Origin: Candidatus Anammoxibacter sp.
Lineage (GTDB): Bacteria; Planctomycetota; Brocadiia; Brocadiales; Anammoxibacteraceae
Assembly: GCA_021777105.1 (NCBI GenBank)
Contig: JAIQZQ010000062.1
Location: forward strand, 1 to 50,083
DNA: 50,083 nucleotides
Direction: 5' to 3'
Shown here: in pieces, positions 1 to 8,303 of the stretch
Layout: every line of letters starts with the position of its first letter
How positions within the stretch are numbered: the stretch's first letter is position 1
Made by a program: the position numbers and the translations under genes
Notes under the pieces: model-generated
The model's database searches: none
The model's input: the letters and a program-made list of their open reading frames with translations, nothing else
Told to the model about the DNA's origin: nothing

Positions 1-30
1 CATTAACGTTTTAATAATAAAATATACAAT

Positions 31-120
31 TCAAGCCCCAACGGGGCGGTTTTAATATAGCCTGGGGCAACGCCCCAGGGCTTAAGATAAAAAAGAGATC
101 AGCCCTGAAAGGGCGATTTA
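31..120. repeat. Cluster of three short GC-rich palindromes
   Basis: Three back-to-back hairpin-forming palindromes lie in an otherwise AT-rich stretch: GCCCCAACGGGGC (35-47), CCTGGGGCAACGCCCCAGG (61-79) and GCCCTGAAAGGGC (102-114). Each is a perfect or near-perfect stem with a 3-nt loop. They look like REP-type intergenic elements. No gene is supported between 1 and 763. Confidence 0.7.
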
Positions 121-171
121 AGCGCTGACGTATCGCTTTTGATTTTAAATTTTTGATCTTAACCTAACACC

Positions 172-378
172 TATGAGGCGCGTCCTCGCGCCGTGGCGTT
201 TGAAGAGGATATTTACATTTGGAGTTTCGCTAAACAAAACTAAAGACTTGAAAAAACGAGACAGTTGCATACGCGGCTTATCAATATTGCCTGATAACGT
301 GATACTTCCTCGCATGAATACACGTGACTTTAACGTATGATTCAACTTGCCCGCCACGGCGCGAGGACGCGCCTACAC
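172..378. repeat. Inverted GC-rich repeat pair flanking about 150 bp
   Basis: GAGGCGCGTCCTCGCGCCGTGGCG near 176-199 recurs inverted near 354-376, beside the words CGCCACGGCGCGAGG and ACGCGCCTACAC. A related motif (GTAGGCGCATCCTCGCGC) is present at 49806-49823, so this is a dispersed family. The enclosed segment has no convincing coding signal. Confidence 0.55.
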
Positions 379-485
379 TACATAAAAGCGAGCAGTTCTA
401 AGGCTTCACTGTCTGATAACAAATTTAGAGGGAGGGACGCCTATACCAGCTTAACTGTTACGGTTACTAACACTAACACTTGCAT

Positions 486-740
486 TTGCTTTTAAATCTG
501 TGCAATCTGTGAAATCTGTGGTTCGCTTTTGCTTTTAATCCGTGAAAATCCGCGTCATCTGTGGTTAGATTTTGTTTTTTGTGTCTATTCGTGAATTTTT
601 GTGGGCAAGCTTTTGCTTTTAATTCAGTGGTTTTCTTTTGCTTTTAAATCTGTGCAATCTGTGGTTCGCTTTTGCTTTATCCGTGAAAATCCGCGTCATC
701 CGCGTCATATGCGCAATTCGTGGTTTGCTTTTACTGATAA
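486..740. repeat. Degenerate direct repeats of the CTGTGCAATCTGTG / ATCCGTGAAAATCCGCGTCAT type
   Basis: A block built of 'tttgcttttaaatctgtg', 'aatctgtggttcgctttt' and 'ccgtgaaaatccgcgtcat' occurs at about 486-566 and again, shorter and shuffled, at about 641-729. A short related word (cagatttcaccgatttcac) occurs near 48475. This is low-complexity intergenic repeat DNA with no protein signal. Confidence 0.6.
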
Positions 741-763
741 CCGCTCACCATTTACCGATTACT

Positions 764-1591
764 TTACTCTTTACCTGTAAGTTCCAAAACCGCGATTTCC
801 GGATAGCAATTGAATCTTATAGGGTAAATTGCCCATCCAATACCTCTACTGATAAACAGTTGTGTTTTATTTGTGGATATTAGTCCGCTGGAATAATTCT
901 TATTATTCACCGGAAGTATTGGCGGGCCAAAAAAAGGTATTACAACCTGGCCGCCGTGCGTGTGACCACTTAGCGTAAGAGACACAGGCGTATTAAATTC
1001 CGTATCAACCGTATCAGGATTATGCGCCAATAATATCCTGCATTCATCCTCATCCGAACCGGCAAACGCTTCATCTATCAACAACTCATCTTCCCAGTAG
1101 TCCCCGGCTCCGCCGATAAGAATCCTCTCTTTCCCTTTATAAATATACGCGCATTTATGTCTGATGTTTTGTTTTGTTCTTTGCAGCCAATAAATAGATC
1201 TGTCAGTATCAGCCCAATGATCATGATTGCCTAAAACCGAGTAAACGCCATGCCTTGCTTTTAGTTTTGATAAAATAGACCATACCTTTTCTATTTCCTC
1301 AATTGTATTGCGCTTATGCACATAGTCGCCGCCGCAAACGATAAGATCAGTTTGTAATCGGTTAGTTTTATCTACTATGCCTTCAATAAAAGACTCTGAC
1401 ACAAGAAACCCCAGGTGGAGGTCGGTTAGCATTGCAATGGTGAAACCGTTGAAAGCAGGGGGTAAATTGATGATGGGTATCCTGTATCTATTAACCATCA
1501 CAATGTTTCTTTCGATAAATAGAGGGTAACTACCGGCAAAAGCGCCGGCTCCGCCATATAACGCCCATTTAATAAATGTTCTTCTGTTCAT
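764..1591 (-). CDS. Metallophosphoesterase, YaeI-like
   Basis: A 275-aa calcineurin-like phosphoesterase. All metal-binding blocks are visible in order: DLHLG (about residue 57), GGDY (about 87), GNHDH (about 121) and GHTHGGQ (about 208). The N-terminus starts MNRRTFIKW and is followed by a short hydrophobic stretch, which resembles a twin-arginine export signal. Bacterial relatives with this layout (YaeI type) are membrane-associated phosphodiesterases, some acting on UDP-diacylglucosamine or phospholipid headgroups; the substrate here is unknown. No clear ribosome binding site precedes the ATG. It stands alone, with an insertion sequence starting 65 bp upstream. Confidence 0.85.
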   Translation of the reverse strand: MNRRTFIKWALYGGAGAFAGSYPLFIERNIVMVNRYRIPIINLPPAFNGFTIAMLTDLHLGFLVSESFIEGIVDKTNRLQTDLIVCGGDYVHKRNTIEEIEKVWSILSKLKARHGVYSVLGNHDHWADTDRSIYWLQRTKQNIRHKCAYIYKGKERILIGGAGDYWEDELLIDEAFAGSDEDECRILLAHNPDTVDTEFNTPVSLTLSGHTHGGQVVIPFFGPPILPVNNKNYSSGLISTNKTQLFISRGIGWAIYPIRFNCYPEIAVLELTGKE

Positions 1592-1656
1592 TTGGTTTGT
1601 TCGAAGAAAGAAACATAATGTAACAATAAAATTCAGAGCTTTGTCTTGATAAAAAA

Positions 1657-3291
1657 TTGGTAGCGTTCACACTAGGAGACCTGAAAAATTATAGTTCACT
1701 TTAAAACTTTTTATTCTGGGATTTTGTCCCAGACTCTAAGGTTTTATAAGGCATAGCTGGAAGCTCGGAAATATATTTTCTAAAGAGGAGAATTAACCTC
1801 CACTTTACAGCCGGAATTTACAGCCTCAACATGATCCGGTTATTTCTTGACAGCTTGCTCCACTGCTTAGCCCTATCCTGTTTTACCCAATATATCAATT
1901 AATAAATTGTTTGAGCTTTTATGTCAACAACCCAATTATTCCCCCGCATCTAATACTCTTACTTCTTTGCAATACATTTCTTCGGCTGGATCAAAACCAT
2001 TATAGTAATGTGCCAGCCTGACTTTTATCGCATTCAATGCTCCACTCTCACTCCATTTGCCTATCTTTGTTCTCATATTGACTGTGCGCATTACCCTTTC
2101 AACCTTGCTTGTCGTTTGCCCTTTAAGCTTGTTACTAAATGCCGTAAACATATCGCCTCGCGCGTTTTTTAAATAACTAGCGCTGTTCGTGTAACCATTC
2201 TCCAGACAGTACGAGATTAATTTGTCCAGGCGGTTATTCTTTATCTTGATTATTCCTTCTATTTCTTTCTCATCATCCAGGCCGTATCGTATTGCTGTAA
2301 TATCAAATACCTTTCCAAGTAGATGATACCACTCGGTGGATTTTCTTTTTATTCCGTCTTTCCAAAGATAATATTTCATCTGATACGGCAAGTGCCATAA
2401 ACATCTCTGGAAAAGTATTTTTACTCCTTTTATACTTTTTAATATATTACTATCTCCATCTGTTACAAGCAGGAAATTGTCAAACGCTTTCAGGCTACTC
2501 TTGAGAGGATTGAATAGCTTATCCCAATCACTCTCATATTTCCCTATACTTAAACCGGCTATGCGCACCCCTCCTGTAATTGTTTCCTGAACAAACACTT
2601 TGAGCTCTCTACCACGTTTTTTTATTCCGTTAATCGCTACACCTGTGCCATCGGCTTCGCCTCGACCTCCCTCATTTAGATCAAGATCAAATTCAAGCTG
2701 TTCTCCTACCTCCTGAGTGCATCTCCATATTGACATCTTGTCGATTCTGACTCCAACAAGCTTTAACATCTTCTCTGATACTCGGAAACTTGTCAAACTG
2801 CCTAAAAGGGCAAATAGCTTTTTTGTGCCTTCAGACATTGATTGTCTCGGCGCTATATCTAAAAGTTTTCTTGTTATATACATCTTTTTACCGCAGCTTT
2901 TGCACATTACCTGCATCTGCCATAACATTATTTTTCCAAATACTGTTGATATTCTTGTATCTCTAGCCCTTTTGGTTTTCCAGATAAACCCATGGTTGCT
3001 ACCACATCCTTCACATGCAAATAGGAACGTTTTTTCTTTCATGTATTGGATTGCAAATTCTATTAGTATCGTGTTCACAAAATCTGATAAAAACAATATT
3101 AGAGCTTGCCTAAAACATGCTATTATGGTTTCTATGTTGCAATCTGGGATTTCTATTTTATAATTAATGCTAATGGTTACTGTCATAAGGGTTCCTTTTC
3201 TTTAAAAGTTTTCGAATACTATTATTTTAAAGTGAACTCTTATGATTTGTAACCTTTTTTTCTTCAGGTCTCCTAATTGTTACGCTACCAA
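1657..3291 (-). mobile_element. Insertion sequence of about 1.63 kb with imperfect 29-bp terminal inverted repeats
   Basis: The left end (1657-1685) starts TTGGTAGCGT and ends TAGGAGACCTGAA. The right end (3263-3291), read on the minus strand, has the same two blocks around a divergent 6-bp centre, giving 24 of 29 matches. A second perfect 14-bp subterminal inverted repeat, AGTTCACTTTAAAA, lies at 1693-1706 and 3225-3238. One transposase gene fills the interior. Flanks are A/T-rich and mutually inverted rather than direct, so no target-site duplication could be assigned. The right end sits in the 3' part of a decayed antitoxin gene. Confidence 0.85.
1936..3186 (-). CDS. IS transposase (DDE type, family not assigned)
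   Basis: A 416-aa protein that fills the insertion sequence. It carries an N-terminal zinc-ribbon-like part (CEGCGSNHG near residue 58, CKSCGKK near 95), then a probable RNase-H-like catalytic core: EADGTG (about 177), LLVTDGD (about 239) and a late Glu in SKVERVMR (about 367). That order suits a D-D-E transposase, and the layout recalls the ISLre2/ISKra4/ISH6-like group, but I cannot fix the family by eye. The gene starts with ATG behind an AAGGAA-like site. It appears intact, so the element may still be active. Confidence 0.8.
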   Translation of the reverse strand: MTVTISINYKIEIPDCNIETIIACFRQALILFLSDFVNTILIEFAIQYMKEKTFLFACEGCGSNHGFIWKTKRARDTRISTVFGKIMLWQMQVMCKSCGKKMYITRKLLDIAPRQSMSEGTKKLFALLGSLTSFRVSEKMLKLVGVRIDKMSIWRCTQEVGEQLEFDLDLNEGGRGEADGTGVAINGIKKRGRELKVFVQETITGGVRIAGLSIGKYESDWDKLFNPLKSSLKAFDNFLLVTDGDSNILKSIKGVKILFQRCLWHLPYQMKYYLWKDGIKRKSTEWYHLLGKVFDITAIRYGLDDEKEIEGIIKIKNNRLDKLISYCLENGYTNSASYLKNARGDMFTAFSNKLKGQTTSKVERVMRTVNMRTKIGKWSESGALNAIKVRLAHYYNGFDPAEEMYCKEVRVLDAGE

Positions 3292-3479
3292 CTTTTTGTT
3301 GGATTTAGCGCAATCCTGCAAATAGAGATTAATAAGGTTCTGTACGGTACGCATGTCTAATTTGATAACTGTTTAAAATAATCAATTACATCAACTCACA
3401 AGCGCAATGTTACCTGCTTTTTTAAATGTTTAGCGTATGGATTCTTAACAGATTTTGAAAAATCATATTCTTTTCTCAT
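3280..3479 (-). pseudogene. Decayed BrnA-type (CopG-like) antitoxin
   Basis: Minus-strand translation from the ATG at 3479 starts MRKEYDFSKSVKNPYAK and goes on through QVTLRL, DVIDYFKQLS and, after a +1 frame change, NLINLYLQDCAKSNKKL. This is the arrangement of BrnA/CopG-like antitoxins that begin 'KEYDFSK..NPYAK'. The frame is broken by a TGA after QVTLRL and a TAG after KQLSN, and by the frameshift. The insertion sequence's right terminal repeat lies in its last codons. No toxin partner could be read in the upstream 400 bp. Confidence 0.7.
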
Positions 3480-3886
3480 AATGACAACCTTCTATAATGT
3501 CGATTTTGTTCCTTTTTTTATTAGAAAATCCCTTACGTTTTGCTTACGCCCCTAAAAAAGGCACAAATAATATTTGTTATTAGAGGCCAAAGGGGACAAA
3601 TTTTTTCTTACCGGCGTTGAATTTTATGTGGCCTACAGCTTCTGTGTATTTGCAGTTAAATGAAAAATATCAGATAATATTTACTTTGTAAATGAATATT
3701 ATTAGATAAAACTCATTTACAAAATGAGTTTTATTGGAATTGTGCCAAAAACTTTAACGTAAGGTCTCAAGATCTCATGTTTATTTATGCTTTTACTCAT
3801 TGTTATCAACGAAGGTGATAAAACGAGGGGTGAGACTTGGAGGTTTTTAAAATTCGCGCGATTTTGGGGGAAGATATAGGCGTTTA
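3480..3886. other. Intergenic stretch without a recognisable gene
   Basis: AT-rich DNA between two gene remnants; six-frame reading gives only short fragments. It contains a small hairpin, TTATC (3803-3807) paired with GATAA (3817-3821), preceded by CTCATTG, which matches hairpins near 34011 and 48106. Confidence 0.5.
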
Positions 3887-4072
3887 TTATGGAAATTTTG
3901 ATGGGTTTGACAATATATTCTTAAAAAATATATCAATATCGCTTGTCGCCCTGACATATCCATGAAAAGCCACAGCGTAACCGCCAATAATTACAAATTC
4001 AACTTTTTTTCGTACAGGGGCATCGCATAAATAATTTTGCCTAGGCACACTTATCTTTAGGCCAACTTTGAA
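3887..4072 (-). pseudogene. Fragment of a MNT-type nucleotidyltransferase
   Basis: The open stretch on the minus strand has no start codon and follows a TAG. It encodes APVRKKVEFVIIGGYAVAF, then HGYVRATSDIDIFFKN, then stops. The IIGGYA...ATSDIDIF pattern is the start of the catalytic core (GG followed by DxD) of a nucleotidyltransferase family often encoded beside a small acidic protein. About two thirds of the expected protein is missing. The small gene at 4167-4376 lies just upstream on the same strand and is a plausible original partner. Confidence 0.65.
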
Positions 4073-4166
4073 CTATCTTCAATCGCCGAATCCTCAACGC
4101 AGCTAAGGCAGCGCATCCGGTTCGACTCAATCAGATTGTCCAAATTTAACCTAAATCTAAGCCCGT

Positions 4167-4376
4167 CTAGACAAAGTTATTTATGCGCTGCCCCTTGGAA
4201 ATTGTAAGAACTCTTCGAAGTCTTTGTGGATATTCATTATGGGTAACTTTGCTCATTTCCTGTCTTAAATCTTCAAGAAGAGAAACTCTTTCATCTCCAG
4301 AAAGATGCCGGGTTAAATCAATCCCTTTTTCATCTTTGTTAATTTTAGAAACAGTAAGAACTCTTTCAACTTTCAT
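4167..4376 (-). CDS. Small conserved hypothetical protein, partner of a nucleotidyltransferase gene
   Basis: A 69-aa protein with repeated ERVLTVSK/RRVLTISK ends and a central LSGDERVSLLEDLRQEM helix. Small proteins of this pattern are commonly encoded directly upstream of nucleotidyltransferase genes, which fits the truncated nucleotidyltransferase fragment that follows on the same strand. Its function is unknown; an antitoxin or regulatory role is an inference from the pairing. The reading frame is complete, but the gene may be non-functional with its partner lost. Confidence 0.5.
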   Translation of the reverse strand: MKVERVLTVSKINKDEKGIDLTRHLSGDERVSLLEDLRQEMSKVTHNEYPQRLRRVLTISKGQRINNFV

Positions 4377-4481
4377 ATTTATCTCATATAGTTATTTTGT
4401 CTGGAAACTGTTTGAACTCGCAAATCGTAAATATAATAAATAATCGAATAAAAATCAAAGTATTTGTATATTAAGCGGGCG

Positions 4482-4514
4482 CAAATGGTTTTAAAACGTT
4501 TCTGATCAGTCTGC
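4482..4514 (+). repeat. Dispersed repeat CAAATGGTTTTAAAACGTTTC, copy 1
   Basis: A 33-bp word that recurs at 34435-34468 with one extra T and three mismatches. In both copies it is followed by a short palindromic stretch. The sequence is non-coding in both places. Confidence 0.55.
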
Positions 4515-4610
4515 AAGGCTGCTCAAGCCAGGGGCGTCAATTTAGGATGTTGTATCAATCGAGGCATTTCAACGCGTCGTTTGCTGAAATGCCCCGTTTT
4601 ACCGTATTTC

Positions 4611-5435
4611 TCAAATTCTGCTGTAAGCGGTAGGAATGTGGTGCAGCTCGTTCTCAACTTTTTTAACTCCGGTGACGTTGGCGGCGATCTCTTCGCATTT
4701 GTTGATGTCATCTTCCGTGTTCATTCCTCCCCGTAAAATTACCTCGCAGTTGTTTGTAACCACGTTTAAGAACCGGATCGGAACTTTTTCAGTATAGACG
4801 ATTCGTGTGTACACTTCCTGGCTCAGGCAAAGGTCGGTCAATTGGGTGTTGTGCTCAGGTTGTTGGCCGGCTATGCCGGATGCGTTGATAGCGTCTTTAA
4901 TTATTTGCGCGGCGGCTTCCACTGTCAAAAGCCTTGTGTTGACGGTTAAATCATACAGGCCGGGATCCTCCCAATTGGCGTGGAAAAAGAATTTGTGGAA
5001 CCCTGCTCTGTCGTGATCGCAATGTTGAAGAACTTGTTCGGCAATCTCTTTGTTTCCGTTATATATTTCCATAATTCGTTCGAAGCGCGCTTTAAGAGGC
5101 GCAATGATTCTGACATGGAGCGATCCGGGTATGTCTTGAAATAGAACCTGTCCGCCCCTGCCCATAATAACACAATGGCCCTTGTGCGCAAATTCATACA
5201 TAGTTGTTTTCAGAAAGTAGAGATACCTGTCTTTGTCCGTGTAAAACATATCCCAAAAGGCCGGTTTCTTTTCATCATATTGCTTTACTTTCTCTTGCTT
5301 AATGCCGTATTTGTTGACAAGCTCTTCCTCAAGCAGCTCCTTGTCTAAGAAGTTGTATCCAAGCTCTTCCTTTAAGCTTTTTGCTATTTCCGAGCCCAAA
5401 CTACCCAATTGCCTAGATATAGTAATAATAGCCAT
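4611..5435 (-). CDS. Cytidylate-kinase-like protein with C-terminal BON domain
   Basis: A 274-aa protein. Residues 1 to about 190 match the cytidylate-kinase-like family: MAIITISRQLGSLGSEIAK gives a P-loop-like start, VIMGRGG lies near 89, and a DR motif typical of nucleoside monophosphate kinases (CDHDRAGFHKFFF) follows. Residues about 202-265 look like a BON domain (FLNVVTNNCEVILRGG...VTGVKKVENEL), which usually binds phospholipid or acts in osmotic or envelope stress. The start is secure because a strong AAAGGAGGTGAG site precedes the ATG. The gene stands alone. The kinase substrate is unknown and the fusion is unusual. Confidence 0.75.
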   Translation of the reverse strand: MAIITISRQLGSLGSEIAKSLKEELGYNFLDKELLEEELVNKYGIKQEKVKQYDEKKPAFWDMFYTDKDRYLYFLKTTMYEFAHKGHCVIMGRGGQVLFQDIPGSLHVRIIAPLKARFERIMEIYNGNKEIAEQVLQHCDHDRAGFHKFFFHANWEDPGLYDLTVNTRLLTVEAAAQIIKDAINASGIAGQQPEHNTQLTDLCLSQEVYTRIVYTEKVPIRFLNVVTNNCEVILRGGMNTEDDINKCEEIAANVTGVKKVENELHHIPTAYSRI

Positions 5436-5898
5436 GTCTCACCTCCTTTATAAAATGTTTAAAAAGCAGGGCGCGCGCGGAAATGACAATATCCGGCGTA
5501 AAAGTTATAAAAAATAACGGTAGGCTGTTTGCAAGGGCAGTTAGTATGCTGAAAACCGCAAAACCGAGTCCCTTTTAAAAATATAACACACTTTGTAAAC
5601 TTTTGTCAAACTTGACCGAACTCAAAGCAATTTAGCTTTGAATAAGATTCTTGAGTCATTATTATCGGTGTAACGAAACAGAACAAGGTGTGCTGAAACG
5701 GTACATTTGTAGGCTTTTGGTTTTTACCGCGTTTTAGTCCGTTTTGAGCGTTAGCTGGTATAACTGTATGGCCGGCGGCATGTTACGGAGTTTGCCTCAT
5801 GCTATGTCTAACGGCGCTATTTTTGCGTTATTAGACATGTGTATATGGGCTGTAATGGGTTTTAGTTTTATAAACAACAAATCAGTCTCTTAGAGATT
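5436..5898. other. Intergenic region upstream of the cytochrome operon
   Basis: A 463-bp gap between divergent genes. It should hold the promoters of both, but no confident -35/-10 or sigma-54 site was found. A 41-codon hydrophobic open frame (5768-5893) ends 5 bp before the cytochrome start; it lacks a ribosome binding site and is not called as a gene. Confidence 0.5.
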
Positions 5899-8256
5899 AT
5901 GAGTATAAAAAAGGGAGAATTAATAACTATTGTTGCTGTTGTTTCTTTAATAGTTTTGTTAATCGGCAATAAAAACTCATTGGCGGTTAATTGCGCTGTT
6001 TGCCATGGCAATATAGCTGTTTCAGGGACGCACGGCAATGTTGTTGATTGCGAAAGTTGCCATAAGATTAATGATATTAAAACGCATTTAAGCGGCAAGG
6101 TTGAGAATGTGGATTGCGTATCGTGCCATGAAGCTTACGCCGGCTTCATGAAGACCAATATCCACTATCGCATAAAAGAGAGGGTTGGCGATAATATGCC
6201 AACTTGCGTATCGTGCCATGGTTATCATGATATAAAATCTCCGGCAAAGAGTGAAAACAAGGAGGCGGACTACTGCTCTAAATGCCATAAAGATATTTTA
6301 TTAACAAACCCGTTTCACTCGGCAAAGTTTGTTTCGGACAAGTCGTGTCTGGGTTGCCATAGCAAAGAAAAGGATTATAAAAATGAGTTGTTTAATTCCG
6401 CGCATGCGGGGTTTGCGTGTGTGGACTGTCATTATTACGCGGCTAATAATTTTGTAATGCATATAAAAAAAATTGAAGATACAAACGTTGCTGATTGCTC
6501 GCTTTGCCACAGGAAATCAGCGTTGGAACACCGGGAGAGCATTCACGGCATATCGTTGATGGCCGGCGTTGATGAAGCTGCTCAGTGTTGGGATTGCCAT
6601 GGCTCTCACAATATTTTAGCTGTTAACAATGAAAGCAGTAGAGTGTTTTCCGCTAATTTGGCCGGCACATGCGGCGCGTGCCATGACGACCCTGAATTGG
6701 TGAACAAGTTTTATATAAGCGCGAAATCTCCGGGCAAGATATATTCACAATCTATTCACGGCAAGCTAACCGGCACGGGCAGGCTGGATGCCGCAAGCTG
6801 CGTATCGTGCCATGGAGCGCATGATATAAAAAATGTGGGTTTGCCGAATTCACGAATATCAAACGTAAATGTCCCTTTAACATGCGGAAAGTGTCATGGT
6901 GAAATTTTGGAGGAATACCAACAATCTATCCATTGGATTTACGCAAAAAAGGGGCTTAAGGTTTCTCCTGTTTGCAATGATTGCCACAGTGAGCACAGTG
7001 TTTATGCTATAAACACGGTAGATAGGAAGGATGTGTCGCGAAGGATCCAGGAAGAGACGTGCTTTCATTGCCACCAGAACCCTATTGTCGCAAGAAAGTT
7101 TAGTTTAACCGGAGATCAACCGCTCCAATATCAGGATAGCTATCACGGTTTAGCCTCTGTTCGCCTTGGATCTACCGCCGCTTTGTGCATTGATTGCCAT
7201 GGGGCTCATAAAATTTTGCCTAGAAGCCATCCTGAATCTATGGTGAATGCCGCAAATGTCAAGGATACTTGTAAAAAATGCCACGTAAATGCGACAACGA
7301 TGTTCTCCCAAAGCTATTCGCATCAGTCATTATCGGCGTCGGCGTTAAAGATTGAGGGGCTGGCAAAGACGTTTTATGTTTGTCTGATAGTGGCTGCGGT
7401 AGGCGGGATGATATTGCATAATTTGATAATTTTTATATTTCAGGTAATGGAGCGGCGCAAAAAAGAGAAAGCGGTTCAGGCTTTAACCAGATTTAGCTCT
7501 AACGAAATTATTCAACACTATGTTCTGGCCGCGTCTTTTATAATCCTGGCGTTTACAGGATTTGCTCTGAAATACCCCGATTTATGGCTGTTTACATGGC
7601 TGGAATGGATAGGCACAACCGAGGGCATGAGGCAATACACGCATCGTGGCGCCGGCATAGCTTTGATTGGCCTGGGGGTTTACCACATTTTCTATATTGT
7701 TTTGACAAAAAGAGGCCGCGCCGTTATTGGGGATATGGTTCCGGGGCTGGATGATATAAAAGGCGTTGTTAATAATGTCTTGTTCTGCCTTCGTATTAAA
7801 AAAATAAAAAGGCCTGAATTTGGGCAGTTTGATTACACAGAGAAGATGGAATATTGGGCTTTGGTTTGGGGGACTATAGTTATGGCGGTTACCGGTTTTG
7901 TATTGTGGTTTCCGGCGAGCTTCAGCGCGCTGGTCCCGACGGTGTGGTTTATAAAGGTTAACGAGATCGTCCATTTTTACGAGGCAATACTTGCCACTTT
8001 GGCCATATTTGTGTGGCACTTTTTCTTTGTGGTGTTTAAACTTGATGAGTACCCTATGAGCTTTGCCTGGCTGAGCGGTAAAATGCGGGTTGACCATTAC
8101 AAACAGCAGCATAACCATTATATAAATAAATTGCGCGAGGAACTGGACGATGTCAAATCAGGCAGAAAAGACCGCAGGCAACTTAGCGCAAATGCGCGGC
8201 TCGTGTTGTCCGGTTTAGAGAAGGAAGGCGTGGAGCCGGATAAACTTGATTTGTGA
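5899..8256 (+). CDS. Multihaem c-type cytochrome fused to a membrane cytochrome b domain (CbcL-like)
   Basis: A 785-aa protein. An N-terminal hydrophobic signal or anchor (about residues 8-22) is followed by 16 CXXCH haem-c motifs between residues 32 and about 462. The C-terminal part has about five transmembrane segments (about 485-715) with His-bearing helices like those of the FdnI/HydC-type dihaem cytochrome b. The same order occurs in CbcL, an inner-membrane quinol-oxidising cytochrome of extracellular electron transfer, although described CbcL proteins have fewer c-haems. The likely role is electron exchange between the quinone pool and periplasmic cytochromes. It is first in a run with the second cytochrome 47 bp downstream. 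Confidence 0.85.
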   Translation: MSIKKGELITIVAVVSLIVLLIGNKNSLAVNCAVCHGNIAVSGTHGNVVDCESCHKINDIKTHLSGKVENVDCVSCHEAYAGFMKTNIHYRIKERVGDNMPTCVSCHGYHDIKSPAKSENKEADYCSKCHKDILLTNPFHSAKFVSDKSCLGCHSKEKDYKNELFNSAHAGFACVDCHYYAANNFVMHIKKIEDTNVADCSLCHRKSALEHRESIHGISLMAGVDEAAQCWDCHGSHNILAVNNESSRVFSANLAGTCGACHDDPELVNKFYISAKSPGKIYSQSIHGKLTGTGRLDAASCVSCHGAHDIKNVGLPNSRISNVNVPLTCGKCHGEILEEYQQSIHWIYAKKGLKVSPVCNDCHSEHSVYAINTVDRKDVSRRIQEETCFHCHQNPIVARKFSLTGDQPLQYQDSYHGLASVRLGSTAALCIDCHGAHKILPRSHPESMVNAANVKDTCKKCHVNATTMFSQSYSHQSLSASALKIEGLAKTFYVCLIVAAVGGMILHNLIIFIFQVMERRKKEKAVQALTRFSSNEIIQHYVLAASFIILAFTGFALKYPDLWLFTWLEWIGTTEGMRQYTHRGAGIALIGLGVYHIFYIVLTKRGRAVIGDMVPGLDDIKGVVNNVLFCLRIKKIKRPEFGQFDYTEKMEYWALVWGTIVMAVTGFVLWFPASFSALVPTVWFIKVNEIVHFYEAILATLAIFVWHFFFVVFKLDEYPMSFAWLSGKMRVDHYKQQHNHYINKLREELDDVKSGRKDRRQLSANARLVLSGLEKEGVEPDKLDL

Positions 8257-8303
8257 TAAAGGCATGTAATTGCGCATTCTAAACTTTTACCAGGGATAAA
8301 AAA

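Noticed and set aside
145..357. 70-codon open frame on the minus strand near the window start
   Set aside because: It overlaps the inverted GC-rich repeats and has no ribosome site or family signature.
486..740. Possible CRISPR array
   Set aside because: Repeats are degenerate, of uneven length, have no regular spacers and no cas gene is in the window.
5768..5893. 41-codon hydrophobic open frame just upstream of the multihaem cytochrome
   Set aside because: It has an ATG and a possible membrane helix, but no ribosome site and no recognisable family; it could be chance in AT-rich leader DNA.
7582..8118. 178-codon frame opposite the cytochrome b domain
   Set aside because: It is antisense to a clearly real gene with conserved membrane helices, and its translation has no family signature.
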